23,853 bases of DNA. Source: JBBTCJ01 sp038043285 (GTDB lineage: Bacteria > Planctomycetota > Phycisphaerae > UBA1845). Under the pieces are notes generated by a model. The model saw only the letters and a list, made by a program, of their open reading frames with translations. It ran no database searches and had not been told where the DNA came from. The stretch spans positions 1 to 23,853 of the forward strand of contig JBBTCJ010000012.1 of assembly GCA_038043285.1 (NCBI GenBank). Direction: 5' to 3'. Of the stretch, positions 5,197 through 12,742 are shown in pieces. Made by a program: the position numbers and the translations under genes. Within the stretch, counting starts at the first letter, position 1, and each line of letters starts with the position of its first letter.

Positions 5197-8061
5197 ATGG
5201 ATCCATCGCGGAGTGCGTGCGTGGCGGCGGCGATCGCCGCCATCCTGCTGTCTCCGCAGCGCTCGTCGGGTCAGGACAACGGCGAGTGCCTGGAATGCCA
5301 CGGCAAGGTCGGCCTGCAACTGACTCGCGACGCGCGGGAGGTCTCGCTGTACGTTGACGCCCAGCGCCTCGGCGACAGTCTGCACGGCGGACTGGATTGC
5401 GTCGATTGCCATATCTCGCTCAAAAACACCAAGAAATACCCGCACGCACCGGTCGACGAGCGGGTTGATTGCTCGGAATGTCACGAGGACGAGAAGGGGC
5501 CGATCGCCGCCTACTGGGCCAGCACGCACGGACAGCGGGTGAAGGCGGGCGACGCCGATGCTCCGCGCTGCCAGGATTGCCACGGCCAACACTACATCCT
5601 TCCGCTCAAGGATCCGCACTCGGCGGTTTCGCCGTTCAACGTGCCGCGCATGTGCGCGCTGTGCCACGCGGCGGGAGCGGCCGTCGAACGCACGCACGAC
5701 CTTCCACAGGAACAGGTGTTCCAGCGCTACAAGGACAGCATTCACGGGGAGGGACTCTTCAAGCAGGGGCTGGTGGTCACCGCTGTCTGCACGAGTTGCC
5801 ATACCGGGCACAATGTCCTTCCTCATTCCGACCCGCGATCGTCGATTCACAAGGACCGAGTCGTGGGCACGTGCATGCAATGTCATGGAATGATCGAGGA
5901 GGTGCACCGCAAGGTCGTCGCCGGCGAGCTATGGGAACGACAGGGAGCCGTCCCCATTTGCGTTGAGTGTCATTCCCCGCACGAAGTGCGCAAGGTCTAC
6001 TATGACACAAACATGAGCAACGCCGATTGTTTGCGTTGCCACGCGGACGTCAACCTCAAGGCCGCCGCCGACGCCCGTCCGCTGTTCGTCGACGCCGAGA
6101 AACACGCGAGGTCCGTTCATGGTCGAAGAAACGTTGCCTGCGCGCAATGCCACACCGAGCTTGATCCATCGGACGAATCCCGCCCCTGTACTCCGATCCG
6201 TTCGAAGGCCAACTGCGCGTTGTGTCACGAGGCCCAGGTCGCGGACTATAACCGCAGCCGTCACGGACGACTGCATCACGCGGGAGACGCGAATGCGCCG
6301 AACTGCGTCGACTGCCACGGAAGCCATGATGTCGTCGAGCACACCGTTCCCGCCGGCGCGTCCACGATGCTTCACACCCTGATCCGCGAATCGCCGACCT
6401 TCAGCCGGAACGTTCCGACCCTCTGTGCCAGGTGCCACCGCGAGGGGGCCGCGGCGGCGGTGCGCTATTTCGGAACGGAGGAGCACATCGTCGAGCGCTA
6501 CACCTTGAGCATTCACGGCAAGGGGCTGCTGGCCAGCGGCCTGACGGTGACCGCCACGTGCACGGATTGCCATTCCCCGCATAAGGAGCTTCCGCACACC
6601 GATCCCGAATCGACGGTCAGCGACGCGAACATTGCCGCCACCTGCGGCAAATGCCACGACGGAATCTATGAGCAGTATGAGAGCAGCGTTCATTCGGCAC
6701 ATGGCAATGCAGACTACGAGCAGCGGCGCGTTCGTGGAATGCCGGAGTTGCCACATTGTAACGACTGCCATACCTCGCACAGGGTGGCGCGCACGGACGT
6801 GGCCGACTTCAAGCTGGGGATCATGGAACAGTGCGGCAAGTGCCACGCGGAAGTCACGGGAACGTACTTTGACACCTATCACGGCAAGGCGTCAGCTCTC
6901 GGCGACACCACGCGCGCAAAATGCTATGACTGCCACGGAGCGCATGACATTCTTCGATCGGATGATCCGAAGTCCCGATTGTCCCGCGGGAACATCGTGC
7001 AGACGTGCGCCCAATGCCACCCCGGATCACACCGCCAATTCGCCGGCTATCTGACCCATGCCACGCATCACGATCCGAAGCGTTATCCGGCGCTGTTCTA
7101 TACGTTCTGGGGCATGACCACGCTGCTGGTGGGCACGTTCGGGTTCTTCGGCCTGCACACCATTGCATGGATCCCGCGCTCCTGGCGTTTGCGGCGAGAA
7201 CTGGCCGCGCAACGCGCGGCGCCGGCCGTCATCAGCGCGAAACAGTACGTCCGTTTCAGTCCGCTGGAGCGGAAGATGCATCTGACGGTGATCCTGAGCT
7301 TCTTCGGCCTGGCGATCACCGGAATGATGTTGAAGTTCTCGTATACCCGCTGGGCGCAAGGGCTGTTTCGCTTGTTGGGCGGGACCGACTCCGCGGGGTG
7401 GATCCACCGGATCTGCGCGATCGCGACCTTCGGGTACTTTTTCGTGCACTTGTGGAGCATGGCACAGACGTATCATCGGGGGAACAAGAGCCTGAGGTCA
7501 TTCTTGTTCGGTCCGGAAACGATCCTTCCCCGCTGGTCGGACGTGAAGGACTTTTTCGCAACCATGCGCTGGTTCACGGGGCGCGGTCCGCGACCGCGCT
7601 ACGGCAAATGGACCTACTGGGAGAAGTTCGACTATTTCGCCGTCTTCTGGGGCGTGGCCATCATCGGCAGCACCGGTTTGTGCCTGTGGTTCCCGGAGCT
7701 TTTCACCCGTGTCCTTCCGGGTTGGTCGATCAACGTGGCGACGATCATTCACAGCGACGAGGCCCTACTGGCGACCGGGTTCATCTTTACCATCCATTTC
7801 TTCAACACCCACTTCCGTCCTGAAAAGTTCCCGATGGACACGGTGATTTTCACCGGGCGGATGTCGGTGGAGGAGCTGAAGCACGACAAACCCTTGTGGT
7901 TCGATCAATTGGCGGCCAGCGGCGAGCTGGAACAACGGTTGGCCGACCCGCCTTCGCCGGGCGCGCTGAAGGCCATCCGCCTGGGTGGCTTCACGGCCCT
8001 GACCGTCGGCTTTACGTTGGTCCTGCTGATCATCTACGCGATGTTGTTTTCGTACCGCTGA
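5197..8061 (+). CDS. 19-heme c-type cytochrome fused to membrane cytochrome b
   Basis: Predicted exported electron-transfer protein of 954 residues. A signal peptide (about 1-26) is followed by 19 CXXCH heme-attachment motifs, the first at C31 and the last at C604. Recurrent S-x-H-G motifs before many CXXCH (for example SIHGEG, SVHGRR, SIHGKG, TYHGKA) are likely distal heme ligands. From about residue 632 there are five to six membrane helices (about 632-656, 693-713, 735-757, 811-831, 848-871, 927-950). Histidines H695, H737, H751, H852 and H867 are in or beside them, a pattern like the di-heme cytochrome b of formate dehydrogenase/hydrogenase. It should therefore pass electrons between quinones and a periplasmic heme chain. 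The start at 5197 is chosen for the signal peptide and GGGAG at 5182-5186; the frame is open back to 4477. It is followed after 196 bases by a shorter paralogue. The partner enzyme is unknown. Confidence 0.92.
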   Translation: MDPSRSACVAAAIAAILLSPQRSSGQDNGECLECHGKVGLQLTRDAREVSLYVDAQRLGDSLHGGLDCVDCHISLKNTKKYPHAPVDERVDCSECHEDEKGPIAAYWASTHGQRVKAGDADAPRCQDCHGQHYILPLKDPHSAVSPFNVPRMCALCHAAGAAVERTHDLPQEQVFQRYKDSIHGEGLFKQGLVVTAVCTSCHTGHNVLPHSDPRSSIHKDRVVGTCMQCHGMIEEVHRKVVAGELWERQGAVPICVECHSPHEVRKVYYDTNMSNADCLRCHADVNLKAAADARPLFVDAEKHARSVHGRRNVACAQCHTELDPSDESRPCTPIRSKANCALCHEAQVADYNRSRHGRLHHAGDANAPNCVDCHGSHDVVEHTVPAGASTMLHTLIRESPTFSRNVPTLCARCHREGAAAAVRYFGTEEHIVERYTLSIHGKGLLASGLTVTATCTDCHSPHKELPHTDPESTVSDANIAATCGKCHDGIYEQYESSVHSAHGNADYEQRRVRGMPELPHCNDCHTSHRVARTDVADFKLGIMEQCGKCHAEVTGTYFDTYHGKASALGDTTRAKCYDCHGAHDILRSDDPKSRLSRGNIVQTCAQCHPGSHRQFAGYLTHATHHDPKRYPALFYTFWGMTTLLVGTFGFFGLHTIAWIPRSWRLRRELAAQRAAPAVISAKQYVRFSPLERKMHLTVILSFFGLAITGMMLKFSYTRWAQGLFRLLGGTDSAGWIHRICAIATFGYFFVHLWSMAQTYHRGNKSLRSFLFGPETILPRWSDVKDFFATMRWFTGRGPRPRYGKWTYWEKFDYFAVFWGVAIIGSTGLCLWFPELFTRVLPGWSINVATIIHSDEALLATGFIFTIHFFNTHFRPEKFPMDTVIFTGRMSVEELKHDKPLWFDQLAASGELEQRLADPPSPGALKAIRLGGFTALTVGFTLVLLIIYAMLFSYR
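5557..6696 (+). repeat. Internal duplication in the 19-heme cytochrome
   Basis: Residues about 121-240 and about 364-500 match in order: D-A-(D/N)-A-P-x-C-x-D-CHG, a CA(L/R)CH site, RY-x-x-SIHG-x-GL, GL-x-VTA-x-CT-x-CH, LPH-x-DP-x-S, and a TC-x-x-CH site. The second copy has about 20 extra residues after its first heme. This indicates growth of the heme chain by internal duplication of a multi-heme block. Confidence 0.75.
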
Positions 8062-8257
8062 GGCTCGCTGACCCAGGCGTTCCAGGCGCGGTCGGCCCGG
8101 ATGCATTCCCGCGTCCGATACGCCATCGTCGTCCCTGCCCTTCCCGCGAAGGGTCCGCCGCCTCTGGCACTGAGATTGCCACTCGTTCCTTGGCTAAAGA
8201 GAGTAGGGAACCGGTGCGGGCGGCGGAGAGGCTTGGCGCTTTTCCGAGGGCTGCGAC

Positions 8258-10336
8258 ATGGACCGTTTCCTGCAACGTGCACTGGGGGTCGCACTGGTCG
8301 TTGCGGCGTGGGCTTCCCCTGCCCGGGGTCAGACGGGGACGCCGGGCAAAGGGTGCATCGACTGTCACGACGGCACAGCCGACCCGCGCTCACCGTTTCA
8401 ACAGCTTCCGCAGTCGATTCATCGTTCGCTGGACTGCACCGACTGTCACGAGTCGGCGAAACCAGGCGCGGACCAGGGCCAACCGCCGCGCCCGCACGCC
8501 GACCCCTTGCCCCCCGTTCATTGCGGACAGTGTCACGCCGAAGAAGCCGAGGTGTACAGGAAACACGGACGACTGGAGGTGGAGAAGGATCCCGACTTGC
8601 CGCGCTGCGCGAGTTGCCACGGACGGCACGACATTCTGCCTTCGTCGGACCGCCAGTCGCACGTGCATCCGATCAGTCTGCCGACGACGTGCCGCAGGTG
8701 CCACACCGACGTCGATCTGGTCAAGAAACATTTCATTCTTCGCGACGAGCCCATCAAGCATTACGAGGGTAGCGTGCATGGGACCGCCACCAAAAAGGGC
8801 CTGTACGTGGCCGCCACCTGCAGCGACTGCCATTCCGCCCCCGATCCAGCGGGACGGCGCACCGCGCACCGCATCCTGAGCCCGGCCGATCCGCAATCCA
8901 CGATCTATCATTTCAACATCCCCGATACCTGCGGAAAGTGCCACAGATATGTCACTCAAGATTACTGGGATGGCATTCACGGACAGTACGTTCAGCGCGG
9001 CTCCGCGGACGCCCCGGTGTGCATCAACTGCCACGGCGAGCACGGGATCATTTCGCCGCGCGAACCGAACTCGCCGGTCAGCGCCGCCAGGCTGGCGGAG
9101 GAAACCTGCTCGCCTTGCCACGAGTCCGCGATCCTCAATGAGAAATACGGCCTGCCCGGCGGTCGCCTGGCGTCGTACATCGACAGCTATCATGGGCTTA
9201 AGAGCAAGGCCGGCGACGTCACCGTGGCCAATTGCGCCTCGTGCCACGGGTCGCACCGCATCCTGCCTTCCAGCGACCCGACCTCGTCGATCCACGCCGG
9301 CAACCTGAGGGGAACCTGCGGCGAGTGCCACCCGAAGATCACCACGGAACTCGCCCAAACAAAAATTCACGCCACCTCGACGGGGTTGCGCACCGGCTGG
9401 CCGGAGTTCTTCCGCAAGCTTTATCTCGTGCTGATTCCCCTCACCATCGGGTTGATGGCCCTTCACGCGCTGGGGGACTGGCTGCGGCACCTCAAACGCA
9501 TGGGGAAGGCGCTGTTCGTGCAACGCCTCAGCACCAACGAGGTGGCCCAGCATTGGGTGCTGATGATTTCGTTCACCGTGCTGGTGATCTCCGGCTTTTC
9601 CCTGCGGTTCTCCGAGGCGGGGTGGGTGAAGCTCTTGTTCGGGTGGGGAGGGGGGTTCGAAGCTCGCGGCGTCATTCATCGCGTCGCGGCCGCGATCATG
9701 ATCGTCGGCACGGCCTGGCACTCGCTGTATCTGTTCACCGCCCGCGGACGACATTGGTTCCGCGACATGGTCGCCTCCCGCTGCGACCTCACGCACGTGC
9801 GGCAGAACCTCTCCTATTTCCTCGGACTGCGCGAGGCGAGCCCGCGTTTCGCGCGCTTCAGCTACATGGAGAAGCTCGAGTACTGGGCACTGGCCTGGGG
9901 TACGATCATCATGACCGTTACGGGTCTCCTCCTGTGGTTCGACAACTATTTCGTCGATCGCTGGGGTCTGCCCAAAGGGCTGCTCGACGTGGCTCTGGTG
10001 ATTCACTACTACGAGGCTTGGCTCGCCTTCCTGGCGATTGCGGTGTGGCACCTCTACGCGACCATCTTCAAGCCCGGCGTGTACCCCATGAACCCGTCCT
10101 GGCTCGCCGGACGCATGCCGAAGGAAATGTACGCCGAGGAGCATCCCGACGGGCCGAAACTCAAGGCTCGAAGCATCACCGTGCGCCTGGAGGACGAAGA
10201 GGAAGTCGTCGCCACGCCGGCGAGCACGCCCCTTCACCGAGTTGGCGGCCCCGATGGGCGGCGGATCTACGAATCGGCCCCGTCGACCGACTCGACGCCC
10301 GACCAACCTGCTGCCCCGACGCGACAAACTCCCTGA
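8258..10336 (+). CDS. 11-heme c-type cytochrome fused to membrane cytochrome b
   Basis: Paralogue of the preceding gene, 692 residues. A signal peptide (about 1-24) precedes 11 CXXCH motifs, from C33 to C354, with the same S-x-H-G and CHGxH...LPSSD wording as the larger protein. Five membrane helices follow (about 387-406, 432-450, 472-494, 541-561, 578-602). The histidines H432, H474, H488, H583 and H598 occupy the same relative places as in the neighbour, including a pair 15 residues apart in the last shared helix. The C-terminal tail after about residue 605 is Pro/Glu/Asp-rich and lacks the neighbour's sixth helix. The start at 8258 is supported by GAGGG 7 bases upstream and by the signal peptide. 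It is probably co-transcribed with the upstream gene. The predicted role is quinone-linked periplasmic electron transfer; substrate and direction are unknown. No heme-attachment (Ccm/Res) genes are nearby. Confidence 0.92.
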   Translation: MDRFLQRALGVALVVAAWASPARGQTGTPGKGCIDCHDGTADPRSPFQQLPQSIHRSLDCTDCHESAKPGADQGQPPRPHADPLPPVHCGQCHAEEAEVYRKHGRLEVEKDPDLPRCASCHGRHDILPSSDRQSHVHPISLPTTCRRCHTDVDLVKKHFILRDEPIKHYEGSVHGTATKKGLYVAATCSDCHSAPDPAGRRTAHRILSPADPQSTIYHFNIPDTCGKCHRYVTQDYWDGIHGQYVQRGSADAPVCINCHGEHGIISPREPNSPVSAARLAEETCSPCHESAILNEKYGLPGGRLASYIDSYHGLKSKAGDVTVANCASCHGSHRILPSSDPTSSIHAGNLRGTCGECHPKITTELAQTKIHATSTGLRTGWPEFFRKLYLVLIPLTIGLMALHALGDWLRHLKRMGKALFVQRLSTNEVAQHWVLMISFTVLVISGFSLRFSEAGWVKLLFGWGGGFEARGVIHRVAAAIMIVGTAWHSLYLFTARGRHWFRDMVASRCDLTHVRQNLSYFLGLREASPRFARFSYMEKLEYWALAWGTIIMTVTGLLLWFDNYFVDRWGLPKGLLDVALVIHYYEAWLAFLAIAVWHLYATIFKPGVYPMNPSWLAGRMPKEMYAEEHPDGPKLKARSITVRLEDEEEVVATPASTPLHRVGGPDGRRIYESAPSTDSTPDQPAAPTRQTP

Positions 10337-10503
10337 CGAGGGCTGGAGCCTTCCTCCTCCGATGCGGCGCAGCTCCGGACTTCGACACCGCCTCCCTCCG
10401 CACATTCAGCGGCGCCTTGACAGCGTCGCCTCCCGTCGGTTCCACTTTCCTGATGCGGCCGCGAATGTTTCCGAACTGTCGGCCGGTATCCCGTGTCCCG
10501 ATC

Positions 10504-10509
10504 GGGGAG
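10504..10509 (+). promoter_or_regulatory. Ribosome binding site fixing the oligopeptidase start
   Basis: GGGGAG lies 7 bases before the ATG at 10517, favouring it over the in-frame GTG at 10493. The site overlaps a perfect 10-bp palindrome CCCGATCGGG (10497-10506), which could partly occlude it in the mRNA. Confidence 0.6.
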
Positions 10510-10516
10510 CTTCTCC

Positions 10517-12649
10517 ATGACGTTTCGCTCGCCTTTCCAAAGACGCTTATTGCTGGTGCCCACCTCCATTGCGCTGGGCCTTCTGTTCATCGCGTCGTGT
10601 ACCCGGCCCCTCGCGCCGCCGATGGCAAAATGCCTAGCGCATGAACAGATCGTCCACGGAGCAACTCGCGCGGACGATTACTTCTGGCTCCACGACCGCA
10701 ACGACCCGGACGTTGTCGCCTACCTCAACGCCGAAAACAACTACACCGAAGCCATGACCAAGGCGACGAAGTCGCTACAGGAAAAGCTGTACAAGGAAAT
10801 GAAGGGCCGCATCAAGGAAACCGACCTCAGCGTTCCCACCAAGATCGATGACTATTTTTATTACACGCGGACGGTGCAGGGTATGCAATACCCAATGCAC
10901 TGCCGCAAGCAGGGGAGTCTGGAAGAGGCGGAAGAAATCCTGCTCGACCAAAACGATCTCGCCGCCGGGGAAAAGTACTTTCGCGTCGGGGCGTTCGAGG
11001 TCTCGCCGGACCACAAGCTGCTGGCCTTCTCCACCGACACGGACGGATCCGAGACCTACGTGCTTCGGGTGAAGGATCTGCCGACGGGGAGACTGTTGGC
11101 CGATGAGATCCCCAAGACCTACTACGGGGTGGTATGGGCGAATGACAATCAGCACCTATTCTATACGACCCTGGACGATGCCAAGCGGCCGTTCAGGGTG
11201 TGGCGACATAAGCTGGGAGACCCGGCGTCGAGCGATGCTCTGGTGCATCATGAGAAGGACGAGAAGTTTCACGTCGGGTTGGAAAAGACGTTGAGCCGCA
11301 AGTATGTATTGATGGAACTGCGCAGTCAGGTGACCAACGAGGTGCGGTTCCTGGACGCCGATCGGCCGACGGATGCCTTCAAGGTGATCGAGCCGCGGTC
11401 GCAGGGCATGGAATACAGTGTCGCCCACCACGGGGGCGACTTCTATGTGGTCACCAACGACAACGCGGTGAACTTCAAACTGATGAAGACCCCGCTGGAT
11501 CAGCCGGGCAAGGCGAACTGGTCCGAAGTGATCGGGCATCGTTCCAGCGTCAAAATCGACGGCGTGACCGCCTTCGCGAAACATCTGGTGATTGACGAAC
11601 GCCGCAACGGCCTAAAAGCGATGCGGGTACGCGAGTTGGACGGCGGCGGAGAGCATCAGGTGGAGTTTCCCGAGCCGGTCTACGCCTACTGGCTCGGACC
11701 CAACGAGGAGTTCGATTCTCAGGTCATTCGGTTCACCTATACCTCGTTGGTGACGCCGCGTTCGGTCTTTGACTACGATATGGAAACGCGGGGGCGGGAA
11801 CTGAGGAAGCAGGACGAGGTGCTGGGCGGCTTTGACGCATCGCGATATCAGTCGGAGCGGATCACCGCCACGGCCACGGATGGAACCAAGGTGCCGATCT
11901 CTCTGGTCTATCGAAAGGGGTTGCGGCGAAACGGCGGGAATCCGACGCTGCTCTACGGGTATGGGTCGTACGGGGCAAGCAGCGATCCCACGTTCCAGTC
12001 CAATCGGCTGAGCCTGCTGGACCGCGGGGTTGTCTTCGCCATTGCACACGTCCGAGGCGGGGGCGAGATGGGTCGGCCGTGGTATGAGGCGGGGAAGCTG
12101 ATGAACAAGAAGAACACGTTCACGGACTTCGTCGCCTGCGCGGAGCATCTGATCGCCGAGAAATACGCCTCTCCCGGTCGACTGGCCATTCAGGGTGGCA
12201 GCGCGGGCGGATTACTCATGGGAGCAGTCACCAACCTTCGCCCCGATCTGTTCAAGGTCGTGGTCGCACAGGTGCCGTTCGTGGACGTGGTGAACACGAT
12301 GCTGGATGAAGCGCTGCCGCTGACGGTCATTGAGTATGAGGAGTGGGGCAATCCCGACGACCGGGCGCATTATGACTATATGATGACCTATTCACCCTAT
12401 GACAACGTGGCCGCGAAGGCATATCCCGACATCCTGGTGACCGCCGGGCTGAACGATCCGCGGGTGTCTTATCATGAGCCGGCGAAGTGGACCGCGAAGC
12501 TGCGCCGGCACAAGACCGGCGGCAACGTGTTGCTGCTCAAGACCAACATGGGCGCCGGGCACGGCGGGGCATCGGGTCGCTATGACGCGATGAAGGACAC
12601 GGCGTTCATCTATGCCTTTGTTCTGGAACGATTGGGGATACGATCGTAA
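10517..12649 (+). CDS. Oligopeptidase B-like serine peptidase (S9A) with lipoprotein signal
   Basis: Serine peptidase of the prolyl oligopeptidase clan. The best fit is oligopeptidase B, which cleaves short peptides after Arg or Lys. The 710-residue length is typical. Residues about 40-440 form the beta-propeller that restricts access to peptides, starting with the family motif DDYFWLHDRNDPDVVAYL (53-70). The C-terminal alpha/beta-hydrolase domain has nucleophile S562 in GGSAGG, D647 in LNDPRV and H682 in GHGG, with the family motif HVRGGGEMGR (511-520). Unusually for an enzyme that is normally cytosolic, the N-terminus has a hydrophobic signal ending in lipobox IASC (C28), so this copy is probably membrane-anchored outside the cytoplasm. 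It lies 180 bases after the cytochromes and is convergent with an M28 peptidase. Specificity for Arg/Lys is inferred from family resemblance only. Confidence 0.93.
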   Translation: MTFRSPFQRRLLLVPTSIALGLLFIASCTRPLAPPMAKCLAHEQIVHGATRADDYFWLHDRNDPDVVAYLNAENNYTEAMTKATKSLQEKLYKEMKGRIKETDLSVPTKIDDYFYYTRTVQGMQYPMHCRKQGSLEEAEEILLDQNDLAAGEKYFRVGAFEVSPDHKLLAFSTDTDGSETYVLRVKDLPTGRLLADEIPKTYYGVVWANDNQHLFYTTLDDAKRPFRVWRHKLGDPASSDALVHHEKDEKFHVGLEKTLSRKYVLMELRSQVTNEVRFLDADRPTDAFKVIEPRSQGMEYSVAHHGGDFYVVTNDNAVNFKLMKTPLDQPGKANWSEVIGHRSSVKIDGVTAFAKHLVIDERRNGLKAMRVRELDGGGEHQVEFPEPVYAYWLGPNEEFDSQVIRFTYTSLVTPRSVFDYDMETRGRELRKQDEVLGGFDASRYQSERITATATDGTKVPISLVYRKGLRRNGGNPTLLYGYGSYGASSDPTFQSNRLSLLDRGVVFAIAHVRGGGEMGRPWYEAGKLMNKKNTFTDFVACAEHLIAEKYASPGRLAIQGGSAGGLLMGAVTNLRPDLFKVVVAQVPFVDVVNTMLDEALPLTVIEYEEWGNPDDRAHYDYMMTYSPYDNVAAKAYPDILVTAGLNDPRVSYHEPAKWTAKLRRHKTGGNVLLLKTNMGAGHGGASGRYDAMKDTAFIYAFVLERLGIRS

Positions 12650-12742
12650 TCGACTGGCCGCACCCCGGAACCATCGCCCATCCGCGCCGAGACCGCAAGA
12701 CGGCCTCCGCCGCAGAGCAACCGTCGTCCATGCCGCAATGCG

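Noticed and set aside
5929..6882. Long minus-strand open frames opposite the 19-heme cytochrome
   Set aside because: Antisense shadows of a well-supported gene, with no recognisable domain or ribosome binding site.
5197..8061. Possible hydroxylamine oxidoreductase or nitrite reductase (NrfA)
   Set aside because: No CXXCK motif and no catalytic-domain features were seen; the protein looks like an electron conduit with CXXCH motifs only.
8390..10405. 671-codon open frame on the minus strand opposite the 11-heme cytochrome
   Set aside because: It is the antisense of a gene with 11 heme motifs and membrane helices; it has no motif of its own and arises from GC-rich codon bias.
10417..10445. Promoter with TTGACA before the oligopeptidase gene
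   Set aside because: The -35 is perfect, but the hexamer at the right spacing (TTCCAC) is a poor -10.
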